A stretch of 12,346 bases of DNA from Tetmemena sp. SeJ-2015 (taxonomy: Eukaryota; Ciliophora; Spirotrichea; Sporadotrichida; Oxytrichidae). The translations under genes and the position numbers were made by a program. This document shows, piece after piece, positions 1 through 8,183 of this stretch. The notes beneath the pieces were generated by a model that saw only the letters and a program-made list of their open reading frames with translations, was not told the origin of the DNA and did not search any database. Position 1 is the stretch's first letter. Every line of letters begins with the position of its first letter. The stretch spans positions 1 through 12,346 of the forward strand of contig JAJKFJ010021769.1 in the NCBI GenBank assembly GCA_027382625.1, written 5' to 3'.

Positions 1-109
1 TCCTAGAAGACTTTAGATTGCCTGTTTAGGGTTAAAATTTAGCATGATTATAAGTATTAATAAAGAAATTAATTATACACAACTTATTTTCACTTTCTTA
101 TCATATTAT

Positions 110-127
110 GGGGTTTTGAGGTTTTGA
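110..127 (+). repeat. Degenerate G4T4 telomere-like tract
   Basis: The tract reads GGGGTTTTGAGGTTTTGA, which is two spirotrich telomere units (GGGGTTTT) with one G-to-A change in the second. In DNA this poor in G this is unlikely by chance. TBE transposons of Oxytricha end in such repeats, with G4T4 pointing outward at the right end, so this could be the right end of an element lying in 1-109. No inverted partner was found at a matching distance, apart from a lone AAACCCC at 254-260. Confidence 0.35.
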
Positions 128-260
128 CTGAACAACTCTCGAGTGTATCAGTCATCCATGAAAGACACTAAGATTATGAGGAGCAGTAGCTGTAAGTCTT
201 CCATTGTTCAATCTCTGGGATAATAAATCTTTCCATTTTAAAACTACGAGATGAAACCCC
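115..260. other. GC-enriched island, possible coding segment, strand unclear
   Basis: GC rises clearly here against flanks made almost only of A and T. With TAA/TAG as Gln, at least two plus frames and one minus frame are open across most of it, so the strand cannot be decided. One plus frame includes the words EQLSSVSVIHERHQDYEEQQ; a minus frame includes FIIPEIEQWKTYSYCSS. No family is recognised. It may be a macronuclear-destined segment or part of the unit ending in the G4T4-like tract. Confidence 0.3.
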
Positions 261-940
261 GAATATAATAAAAATTACTAATTAATTAGTAGTTATTTAA
301 GAGAAAAAACAATTTGCGATAAAGTGCTTGTATTCCTCCTATATTTATATATTTATTTTTGAAGAAAATTAATTTCAGCACTGTATAAGTACAAGTTTTT
401 TAATCTGTTTTTGATATTTAAACTTTTAACAATCAATTAATCTCTTATATTTTATTAAAGAAAAAATAAAAAGATATTTTTAGAATGAAAAGATACTGGG
501 TTTATCTATAAAAATAAAATTTCTGATTTATTTGCTCAATTTTAACTACACTTTTAAAAAAAATAAAATAAAAAAACATGAAATATAAATTCGATATCAA
601 AAGTAGAACTAGAAGCGATTCTTATTTTGAATTTACAACATCTATTTTATAATATAAATAAAATCTGTCTTTTTCACAAATGTTGATTTTAAATACCTGA
701 TATCTAGTAATTAGAGGTACTGTATAGATATTTAAACGCAAGAAATTAATATTATTGCATCAATGGCGATCAAGAATGCTGCACATCTGAAAATTTAAAA
801 TCCATTTAATCTAAAATTATTTTTAAATCGTCATCAATTATGCTTATTGATTTAATTAAGTCCGAGTATTATTTTAGGATAAAATAAAAAATAAAGAGAT
901 AAGCTATATTGACTAATATCAAATTTAAAGTCTAGTTTTA
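261..940. other. AT-rich stretch, no gene seen
   Basis: Almost entirely A/T with long homopolymer and TA/TTAA runs. No motif, inverted repeat or GC-enriched island stands out. It is consistent with germline-limited spacer. Confidence 0.5.
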
Positions 941-1102
941 TATCACTGGGCCCTACTGATTTAACTCTATTTAGTTAAATCCATTGCAACCCATCACCCT
1001 CTATGTGAATTCAGCAATGGCTAAAGCATTTTAATTGCTTTACTTAGTTTACACTAAACTAAAATATGCTTTGATGTTTTAATTTTCATCAATTATTTCT
1101 GA
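941..1102 (+). other. GC-enriched island, weak coding candidate
   Basis: A local rise in GC (about 946-1022) sits in a plus frame that stays open until TGA at 1100-1102 under the ciliate code. It includes HWALLIQLYLVKSIATHHPL followed by CEFSNGQSILIALL. It is hydrophobic and unrecognised, and has no in-frame ATG near its left edge. It could be an internal macronuclear segment or chance. Confidence 0.25.
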
Positions 1103-1243
1103 AACAGTAATTTAAGAGCCTTAAAAACTTTTCTATGTCTAATTTTTTAATTAAATATAAGTCAATAAATGATATATAATTTTTCTAATTTTGTCCTTTT
1201 GTGTTATTTATCTATAAAATATCAGCTATTAAGTATTTTTATA

Positions 1244-1306
1244 ATGATTAGTGAAGGAATTTTTGATAGATTGCAAACTTTGGGTGAATCTGAAATGAAA
1301 TGCTGA
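1244..1306 (+). CDS. Short ORF, 20 aa, hypothetical
   Basis: An ATG-to-TGA frame encodes MISEGIFDRLQTLGESEMKC. The composition is balanced (E, D, S, G, M, C) rather than the I/K/N/F expected of AT-rich noise, and the local GC is raised through about 1330. It is too short to assign. It may be a small gene, the last coding segment of a larger one, or chance. The next approximately 25 bases (GCCTAAATAAGGCATAACGGCAGG region) are also GC-rich but lie after the stop. Confidence 0.25.
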   Translation: MISEGIFDRLQTLGESEMKC

Positions 1307-1330
1307 GCCTAAATAAGGCATAACGGCAGG

Positions 1331-1850
1331 ATTCATATTATAAACATAAAATCTCTCGTTCTAATAGGAAAGAGGATTAAAAGCAAAAAATATAGTGCAT
1401 TTAATTTTTAAATAAAATACAATTTAGCATTTAAAGAGAAATTAAGATTTTCTCACAGTTTTATTACAAAATTATCGATTTTATATACTTACAAGCTAGT
1501 CAAGTAATTCAAATAGCAAGAGCATTAAAAATGTTTAAAATATCAAGATTCTCTAAATAACTTTCTCAGTTGGACAATCAAAGATAAAAATGCCGCCATC
1601 ATTTTTTTATTGAGAAAAGGTTGATTTAAAAGTTTTCTTTATACCATTATTTATCATGCATTTGAATCAAATCCAACTTGCTAAGTTTAAAGCATTTTAA
1701 TAAATAATTCCTCATTATTTTAAAAGATCAATATTCGGCTACTTAAATCTTAATCTTCACAACTCTTACTTTCTTTTATAATGTAATAAAAATACAAATT
1801 AGGTATTTATAGTGAACTTCTTCATAGATTTAATTCAAATTTATAATTAT
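1331..1850. other. AT-rich stretch, no gene seen
   Basis: Low-complexity A/T-rich DNA. Frames are open only in the trivial sense that TGA is rare. No repeat or motif stands out. Confidence 0.45.
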
Positions 1851-1875
1851 AAACCTCGTGGGCTGATACGTGTTT

Positions 1876-1891
1876 AGCAGCACATGCTGCT
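1876..1891. repeat. Short perfect palindrome
   Basis: AGCAGCA and TGCTGCT flank a two-base CA loop, so the tract can form a 7-bp hairpin. It sits in a small GC island (about 1855-1900) within AT-rich DNA. No function is known. A terminator is unlikely because no gene clearly ends here. Confidence 0.4.
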
Positions 1892-2118
1892 CCTCCTATA
1901 ATATTTTTTTTATTTATTTCCTTGCATGATTAGTCCTTAATTCTGCTTAATTCCTTAAAAAGAATAATAAATATAGAAAATCTTTTTCTTATATAAGTTT
2001 TAGCAAAATTATTCTGCTAAAAAGTAGTCTCTAATTAAGACTATATTATTAAAGCAACATATCATTTATCTAAAGTAGATTTCTATCAAATTAATTCTTT
2101 TTTTTAGGATATTTCATT

Positions 2119-2430
2119 ATGAAGCATATCCTTAGGGTGCTTCAAGGTTTTAAACAAAGGTAAAATCATGAAAATTGCAACTTTGAAAGCTCTTTGAAAA
2201 GCTTGCTGGAGTCTTCAAAATTAATTTTGAGTTACTTTATTTTCTGGAGTTTTTTATAAATGGCAGTTAATTATCTCTGTACTAAAGTAAAAAACATTTA
2301 AAAGATGAAAACTGATAGCCTGAATTATATATTCTGGTACAAGATATTAAAAAAAATAAACCTACCTATTCAGAACATTAAGAAGTATAATTAGGTCGTT
2401 TATTTTTATATAATAAAAAATAGATTTTGA
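2119..2430 (+). CDS. Hypothetical protein, 103 aa, ciliate code
   Basis: The frame opens at ATG 2119 and closes at TGA 2428-2430, with four in-frame TAA/TAG read as Gln. The first 60 or so codons lie in a GC-enriched stretch and have a balanced composition: it begins MKHILRVLQGFKQRQNHENC, then a Ser/Leu-rich stretch (about residues 23-33), then a hydrophobic stretch with two Phe and a Trp (about 34-46). The C-terminal half is Lys/Asn/Ile/Tyr-rich and may be read-through into spacer. The upstream frame is open to TGA 1927-1929, so an earlier non-ATG edge is possible if this is one segment of a gene. No domain is recognised. The frame length itself is not significant under this code; the call rests on composition. 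Confidence 0.4.
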
Positions 2431-3066
2431 ACTTGTTCATTTTAAGTTTTATAATTTAATTAATTTAAATACTTGAATTATCCTATTTAACAAATAAGTT
2501 TCTGCAATATCGTAAAGTAAATTTTCTAAAGAATACTAGGATTTAAAATAAATAAAATTAATAATTGCTATAAGCAATAATTTCATAATTCAATAATTAT
2601 AATAAAAAAAATATATTTTGGATTAATTACAAATAATATGATTTTTATATTTTAACAACTTAAATACTAACTTAAATCATCTTTGACTATCAATATAGTG
2701 CATTAAAGCATGCTTAAATATTTATTTTCTTCTTTCTGAAATTTTATATTAAAATAATGTTTGAGAGTTTGACTAATTATTTTTGGGTCTTATCATTATA
2801 GCTAAGCTGTAGTATATACTTTCCTACCTAATTTCTCTTCCATTTCACTTCATTTTATGGCAATGGTTTTAAGAATAATAATTTAAATAGGAAATAAGAA
2901 TAAAAAGCATTAATATTCTATTTGAGTTTTTGCTTTGAATTCTTAAAATTGAAGGATAGGAATAGATGATAGTGAGTTGTTATTTGTTATAAATACATTA
3001 CTTTTATCTGCATGTGAATTGATTCATTTTATATTCAGCTTTAATTTTTAAGTTTATCTAATTTAA
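2431..3066. other. AT-rich stretch, no gene seen
   Basis: AT-rich DNA with only small, scattered C/T-rich words around 2815-2865. Nothing supports a gene, RNA or repeat. The last 40 bases lead directly into the ATG at 3067. Confidence 0.4.
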
Positions 3067-3289
3067 ATGTCTACTACAACCACATCAACAACTACAACTA
3101 GCTCACACTCAAAACCCGAAGTTGCCATTGAATGAGGCAAGAGTTTAGAGTAAGAAAGGTATCCCTCCTGAATAACAGAGAATCATCTTCTCAGACAATC
3201 TCAAAATGATTCAAAGTACGCTTGCATTTGTGTTTTTTGAACATCATTAACAACAAGATTACGTTGATATGTTAGGTGCTGCCTACCTT
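3067..3289 (+). pseudogene. Ubiquitin-like coding segment, frameshifted and internally shortened
   Basis: An ATG at 3067 opens a Ser/Thr-rich start (MSTTTTSTTTTSSHSKPE) followed by VAIE, which stops at TGA 3133-3135. Shifting frame by one base at about 3131 continues with NEARVQSKKGIPPEQQRIIF, which aligns with ubiquitin residues 25-45 (IEN..AKIQDKEGIPPDQQRLIF). In-frame TAG (3146-3148) and TAA (3173-3175) sit at ubiquitin Gln31 and Gln40, which supports both the family and the code. After Phe45 the text SDN...STLAFV fits ubiquitin 57-70 (SDYN...STLHLV) if 11 residues are missing. Lys48 and the C-terminal GG are not seen; a hydrophilic tail EHHQQQDYVDML follows. The normal first 20 residues of ubiquitin are absent, replaced by the Ser/Thr leader. 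It is either a decayed ubiquitin-family gene or one or more germline segments of a gene not yet joined. The frame stays open to 3520 but similarity ends near 3235. Confidence 0.65.
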
Positions 3290-3605
3290 ATTAAATTTAA
3301 AAACATAATTCATTAAAACTATCAATAATTTAATATATATCACTTCTCCCTTGAACTCTATCTTCATTAACTTTTGACTAACTACGATAAACCATTCATA
3401 TTCATCCTATATTTGCATATATTATCTTAATAACTTGAAATCATTTGTTTAAAAATATAAAACTTAACGCTCTCAAATTTTTAAATTCTGCTTAAATTTA
3501 AGAAATTTAATCTATAATGATAAATGTCAGTAGTAAAATATCCAACTACTATTAAATACAAAACAATCGGTTATTTTTCCTTTTATACTTTAAATAATTA
3601 TTAAA
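3290..3605. other. AT-rich stretch after the ubiquitin-like segment
   Basis: The reading frame of the ubiquitin-like segment stays open to TGA 3518-3520, but the content becomes AT-rich (Leu/Tyr/His/Ile/Asn words) and no domain is visible. Probably spacer, or a diverged tail. Confidence 0.35.
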
Positions 3606-3890
3606 TTGGGAGGAAAAAAAGTTAAAATTGTGACCACCGTCTGGTACCAATTCAGATTAAAAATTCGGGAAAATGATGCTTGTTATTATTTTTATAAAAA
3701 AAAGCAGGACTCCTCTAAAAATTAACAAGTTTAGTAATCATTAGGCTTGTGTTATGAAAATGTAAGAGAGAAGGGTGAAGTTGCTAGGGTTATAATCAAG
3801 CTAGAGTAGTAACTTAAATAAGCACTCCCTTTAATACTTAATAATTAAATGAGGGTCAGTGATTTGATAAACAAAAATATTTAATAGTGA
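3606..3890 (+). CDS. Hypothetical C-terminal coding segment, 94 codons
   Basis: A GC-enriched island whose plus frame runs from about 3606 to TGA 3888-3890. The left part reads KVKIVTTVWYQFRLKIREND. The right part reads ENVREKGEVARVIIKLEQQL, then KQALPLILNNQMRVSDLINK, which looks like a charged amphipathic helical C-terminus. Several TAA/TAG are used as Gln. There is no ATG near the left edge, so this would be an internal-to-terminal segment. The middle (3684-3702) is an A/T run and GCTTGT occurs on both sides (3678-3683 and 3745-3750), so a small eliminated sequence could lie here; joining at that repeat would switch to a less protein-like frame. No family is recognised. Confidence 0.45.
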
Positions 3891-3964
3891 CTAAAGAACA
3901 ACAATTTAATTTATTATAAATTTTATATTCTCTTTAAAGTTATAAATAAAATAAAAATATTTGA

Positions 3965-4140
3965 TTATTCTATTCTAGTAAGGTAGGATGAGTTGAATCC
4001 TGTGGATATCACGTTAAATTTAAAATACAATAATTAATTAAGTTCTGTATTTTGACTGTAGAAGCCTAACTAGCATAAACAACACATCCATCTTCTTTAC
4101 AAATTACATTATCCAGACTCACATTTATCCCCTAAAATTA
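3965..4140 (+). other. Two small GC-enriched islands, possible coding segments
   Basis: The first island (about 3970-4018) reads LVRQDELNPVDITLN in one plus frame. The second (about 4055-4135) reads TVEAQLAQTTHPSSLQITLS in another; all three plus frames are open across it. About 35 A/T-rich bases lie between. The pair looks like two coding pieces parted by a short AT-rich insert, as expected of germline segments flanking an IES, but I could not identify a convincing pointer repeat. Confidence 0.25.
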
Positions 4141-4494
4141 TTTAAAGTAATTTTAAATTTTAATAATTGATATTTTCTTTTATTAACTGGCTAACGTTAG
4201 AAATAATTCTGATAAAGCATAATATTTAGAATAAGCTCTGCTAAATTAACTACAAAAGGAAAATTTATAAGTAGATAAAGGAGAATATAGTTTAAATTAG
4301 ATTTATACGCATTTTTAAAAAAGGAAATGATATTTAAAAAAGATATCGCAAGGGCAAAATTCAAAAGATATAATTGCCCATATAGAAAGTAGCGAAACTC
4401 ATTTGTTAAATAATTAATTTAAAATTTAGATTTACAATATTTTATATTCTTAATGTATTTAAGCAAATGAAATTTAGTGAGCTAGTGGCATTAG

Positions 4495-4556
4495 GAAAGA
4501 GGATATGAAATTTTAGAAGTTCACTTCTTATCTTTAAATTCATATTCTCTTCTTTC
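4495..4556. repeat. Imperfect inverted repeat with inner hairpin
   Basis: Outer arms GAAAGAGGATATGAA (from 4495) and TTCATATTCTCTTCTTTC (ending 4556) are imperfectly complementary. Between them AGAAGT/ACTTCT (4515-4520 and 4523-4528) form a perfect 6-bp stem around a TC loop. The whole could fold as one long hairpin. It may be a tiny foldback element or chance; no target duplication is evident. Confidence 0.35.
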
Positions 4557-4609
4557 AAAAACCAATAAATAAATTATGAGAATATCACTTGTCTATTACA
4601 AATATTTGA

Positions 4610-4825
4610 CTTAAAAATAAGAATCGAAGTATTAGTGGATTTATTCTAGATGAGGAGATCCTGCTTGCATTATAAATATTATTCTTAAAAGAATATGTTA
4701 GAAATATTGAAGGGTGTATTTCTATTTTTAAACATTATAAAGATTTAAAAATTAATGAAGCAACTAATTGCAATTTTTCAATAAAATATAAAAAAGTTAC
4801 TTGTACTTTAGAAAAAATGACTTGA
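4610..4825 (+). CDS. Hypothetical coding segment, 71 codons
   Basis: The frame begins just after TGA 4607-4609 and ends at TGA 4823-4825. It reads RSISGFILDEEILLALQILF near the start, then KEYVRNIEGCISIFKHYKDL, with Gly, Asp, Glu, Cys and Arg placed among aliphatics like a small helical protein. The first 60 bases are GC-enriched; the rest is AT-rich (Lys/Asn/Ile). There is no ATG except near the end, so it would be an internal or terminal segment. No family is recognised and chance cannot be excluded. Confidence 0.3.
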
Positions 4826-5054
4826 TCAACTTTTTTATAAATTTAACCAATTTAATAAAGATAATATTTTCCACTTAGATAAAAAATTGGAAGAATAAAT
4901 ATATCAGCCTCCATCCATTTTTAAATTCTTTAAATAAAATATTTTAAATTCTCTAAATGAATTAAATAAAGAGTTGCTGGTATAATATAGCAAAGCTGAG
5001 GTAGTATTGGATTATCAATTTGTTGCATTTATTTTCCCTTGTAAATGGATATGA

Positions 5055-5280
5055 GACCAGTCGCTCCAAACAAAGGCTAAACAGCCTCTTGAAAATACAT
5101 GCTATATATTAATGGTCCCTCGAAAGTAAATGCCATGTCCCCAATTTTAATCATTATACCAATATGTATAAGCCTCCACTACCGCTCCATAATACACAGA
5201 TTCAACATAGCTGATATAACAATTTCGTATAAAAATTGTAACTACTACTTTCATTTTTATAGAGATCTTGTAAAAAATTA
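5055..5280 (+). CDS. Possible coding segment within a long open frame
   Basis: Under the ciliate code a plus frame runs from after TGA 5052-5054 to TGA 5724-5726 (223 codons including the stop). Only the first 60 or so codons are GC-enriched and protein-like: SLQTKAKQPLENTC, then MVPRKQMPCPQFQSLYQYVQ, then ASTTAPQYTDSTQLIQQF. Many Gln are TAA/TAG. Beyond about 5225 the content falls back to A/T-rich text. A standard-code ORF of 60 aa in another frame (5099-5281) overlaps it and is less convincing. No family is recognised. Confidence 0.3.
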
Positions 5281-5936
5281 GATTCTATAAAACTTAATTT
5301 GAGATTCAAAAGCTCGATTAAATTTTCACTTGGTAATTTTTAGAAATAAGAAAACTTAAACTCTATTTATCATAGAATATAGGGTAACTATAAGATATAT
5401 TTTATGATGCAAAATATATAATAAGAAAGATTGTCATAGCTTTCTTCTAATTTAGTCTTTGTTAAAGTAATAATTAATTGGTCTATATCAATTATCAGTG
5501 TTACTTATTTATATTTTTAATGAATTTATTTAAAAACAAATTTCTTAATTAATTTTTAAAGAATACCATGATATTACTTACTATATTTAAGATATTCAAC
5601 TTATTGTTCTATATTATAGGAAGAAGCTAATTTTTTAATTAATCTCTATAAATGAGTATCATGTTTACTCTCTTATGCCTAAGATTTTTATTTATAAGTG
5701 ACTTATTATTTTAACGACTCATGTGAATATATTCAAACTCATTTTATAAAATTTATAATTACTAATCAGCTCATTTCAATATTTTTGTGCATTTCTTACT
5801 CTGCTTTTAAGAAAATTTAGACTCTACTTGCCATCGTCTTTTATTTTGAATTCTATTATTTCTTCATTAATTCATAACTAGAATATCATTAAACTTTTAA
5901 TACTTTACTTTTTCAAAACTATTTAATTTTAACTGA
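5281..5936. other. AT-rich stretch, no gene seen
   Basis: A/T-rich spacer. One frame remains open across most of it to 5726, but a run of that length is expected by chance here when TGA is the only stop. No repeats or motifs stand out. Confidence 0.4.
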
Positions 5937-5957
5937 TAGACGCATCCTCCAAGATTA

Positions 5958-6257
5958 ATGTGCTTCCCCAATAATCATCGAAATGGAAAAGAGCGGAATT
6001 CAGGGATACAGAGGTTCAATTAAACTTTAATAAATAAATATTTAGATACAGTTGAGTTCACATATAAGCTATAGAAATTAAGAACTGTGTAGTAAGGAAT
6101 AACTATGGGAGACCAATTACAAGTTATATTTTCATATCTTGAAGAATTATCAGTGTCAAAAATTCATATACAATTTTACAATTTATTTCAACGCATCTAT
6201 AAAACTATTTATCTCACCTCAAAAATTTATTTTGCTTTAAAATATTCCTTTAAATGA
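5958..6257 (+). CDS. Hypothetical protein, 99 aa, ciliate code
   Basis: ATG 5958 to TGA 6255-6257, with an upstream TGA at 5934-5936 close to the start. The N-terminus is basic and polar (MCFPNNHRNGKERNSGIQRF). Residues about 50-73 read MGDQLQVIFSYLEELSVSKI, which loosely resembles the opening of an F-box (a ...IFSYL... core), but the match is too short and lacks the usual downstream Trp to call. The C-terminus is Tyr/Phe/Lys-rich. Two GC-enriched patches (5940-6015 and 6088-6160) fall inside the frame. In the first patch another frame also reads well (DASSKINVLPQQSSKWKRAE), so part of it may be coded differently. A second ATG at 6105 could be the true start. Confidence 0.4.
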
Positions 6258-6488
6258 TAAGTAATTATTCTTGATTCAAATTAATTTTATTTATAATTTT
6301 TTTCCCCTTAAGTATTATATAGATAATAATTATTTTCCCATTTGCATTTAAACATTATGCCAATATTAGTAATTGTTTAAAATTTTACTAATTCATATTT
6401 TATATTTTACAGTAGGAATTTTAATTAAAATCGGTGATTGATTAAAATAATAAATTGAGAGTTGCAACTTCGTGTCATTAGAATTCGT

Positions 6489-6752
6489 TCAAACACCCCC
6501 CCCTGATTTTTAGTTTGGTTGATAGCTTATCAAAAAATTAATAAGAGTTTCTTCTTTAATCTTCTTCGTTGCACCTCTCTGCAGAGAGATACGATTCATG
6601 CACTCTTCTTCATCATGTTCTTCTGAATTTTTGTCTCTTATAACTCTTGACTCAGCACTCCCACACAAAAGTTGCAAGGATGAAAAAGTTCTTAGAATTT
6701 AATGCTGAATCGAATGGTCTAATAATGACTCAATTCTGAGTTACTTCAACTG
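6489..6752 (-). CDS. Hypothetical coding segment on the minus strand, 87 codons
   Basis: On the minus strand the frame opens after a TGA (plus 6753-6755) and ends at TGA (plus 6489-6491). It contains LQLLCGSAESRVIRDKNSEE, then HDEEECMNRISLQRGATKKI, then KEETLINFLISYQPN. The strongly charged, mixed composition over the GC-enriched stretch 6530-6690 makes this one of the better coding candidates. The only in-frame ATG is at 6599 (36 aa), so it may be an internal segment. A C8 run (plus 6496-6503) encodes glycines just before the stop and could hide an indel. It is the only island that clearly reads on the minus strand. No family is recognised. Confidence 0.45.
6496..6503. repeat. C8 homopolymer
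   Basis: Eight consecutive C in DNA of about one quarter GC. It lies at the 3' end of the minus-strand reading frame ending at 6489. Confidence 0.6.
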
Positions 6753-6985
6753 TCACTATTTTATTCCATTTTATTTTAATATATAATTTAATTATCTTTT
6801 TTATTAAATACTCAGCTATAATTTAAAATTAATTTTCTTCAATCCATTTTAATTTTAATATAGACCCATAACTTTATGTAAAACTATTGTGTTTCCAAAT
6901 AAAATTATGTATCTTTATTCTCTTTTAAAAACAAATTATTCTCTAACTTTAATTATAATTTCGTAAAAAAAATAAAAATGAAAAT

Positions 6986-7110
6986 ATGAGTGACATAGTT
7001 ATTCGCTAATCCAAATATAGCGACATCGTTTGCATCGTAGCAGTTTGCGAATGAATTATTCTTCAAAATTATATCATAAGTAGAGTATATTGCTAAGTTA
7101 AACTACATTA
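6986..7110 (+). other. GC-enriched island, two competing short frames
   Basis: An ATG at 6986 gives a 22-aa frame MSDIVIRQSKYSDIVCIVAV ending at TGA 7052-7054, with SDIV repeated. The frame beginning at 6990 reads VTQLFANPNIATSFASQQFA then NELFFKIISQVEYIAKLNYI and is longer, but has a TGA immediately upstream. Either may be coding; the second looks more protein-like. No family is recognised. Confidence 0.3.
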
Positions 7111-7546
7111 ATTAATTTTATTAATTCACTTTTATTGGTAAAATATTTCAATTTTTAAACTAAATATAGTTTTTTAATATCTATAAATTTAGATATTTTA
7201 CTTTATAATATAAATCAAATAAGCAATAATACTATAATTTACGGCCTTGTGCAATTAGAGCATTGAGTATCATTTTTAAAATTAAAAGATCAATATATCT
7301 TTAATATAAATCTAGCAGTAAATCATTAAAAAATTGTGATATTTGATTTTTCAAGTTATTAGAGCTCTCTCTCTCTCTCTATAATATTCTTTTTGGACAA
7401 AGCTTTGTAAGCGTTAGAAAAATTAAATTTTATCATGTGTTCATAATTGATAATAAAACATAACTTTAAATTCGTACGGCTATACATCATTAAAGCTTTA
7501 TAAATAATAAATTTCATCAATCTAGAATTCCTATTCCCTGTTTTGA
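7111..7546. other. AT-rich stretch, no gene seen
   Basis: A/T-rich spacer that holds a CT microsatellite (7365-7380). Nothing else stands out. Confidence 0.4.
7365..7380. repeat. CT dinucleotide microsatellite
   Basis: Eight CT units in a row, preceded by GAG. It is a simple repeat in otherwise A/T-rich DNA. Confidence 0.8.
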
Positions 7547-7960
7547 CGAGTAGTAATAGTGCTCACTTCAATATTCCTCAATATATTTTTGAAAAATTAA
7601 ATTTTGAATAAGTTAGGAAGAGTATAGTAGAAAAAGTTACTGCATTGTTACCCTATTATCAAAAGTTTGCTCGCTGTAGTATTTCAAAAAATAAATTACT
7701 TTTAAGAATAATCATGGTACTCCAGTATAGAATAAATAATTATACGTGTATGTTCTTCTTAACTCAAAGAGAAGGCTCTCTCAAATTTTTCAAATGAATA
7801 TTCTTAGAATTATTTTCCTTAAAATGATATGCAAGCATATTTATATTATATTCTTTAAATTTTTCTGTTTATATTTCCACCAATTTAATATCTTCCTTAA
7901 TTGAACTATAAAGCATAGTCTTTACTATAAATAATTTTATTCTAAGAACATTAGATATGA
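7547..7960 (+). CDS. Hypothetical coding segment, 137 codons
   Basis: Open from just after TGA 7544-7546 to TGA 7958-7960. The central part reads KLGRVQQKKLLHCYPIIKSL, then LAVVFQKINYFQEQSWYSSI, then EQIIIRVCSSQLKEKALSNF, over a stretch with modestly raised GC (about 7610-7790). TAA/TAG supply many Gln. The last third is hydrophobic and A/T-rich. The first in-frame ATG lies late, so this would be an internal or terminal segment. No domain is recognised. Frames of this length occur by chance here, so the call rests on composition only. Confidence 0.3.
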
Positions 7961-8183
7961 TAATTTATATTCACTCTTGAAGCAGTGTTAATTTTAAATT
8001 AAAAATATATTAAAAAAATGCTATTGAAATTGCAAAATTCTTAAATATAACAAATCTAGCTAATTTCAGTTGCTTATTTAAGGCTTAGTTTCCTAGTCTA
8101 GTTTTTTAAAAGAGGTGGCAGTTTGAAATAAAACGTATAGTGTTATTTAGAGAATGGTTGTATTACTTGTATTATATATAATA

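Noticed and set aside
2351..2408. Inverted words AAAAATAAAC and GTTTATTTTT with partly complementary ACCT/AGGT ends
   Set aside because: Short, A/T-dominated and interrupted, and lies within a plausible reading frame. It could easily arise by chance.
5099..5281. Standard-code ORF of 60 aa starting MLYINGPSKVNAM
   Set aside because: The standard code is not used here, and the overlapping frame beginning at 5055 has more protein-like text over the same GC-enriched bases.
5226..5726. Continuation of the 5055 frame to 223 codons
   Set aside because: GC drops to background and composition becomes Ile/Leu/Phe/Asn. The length is not significant under this code.
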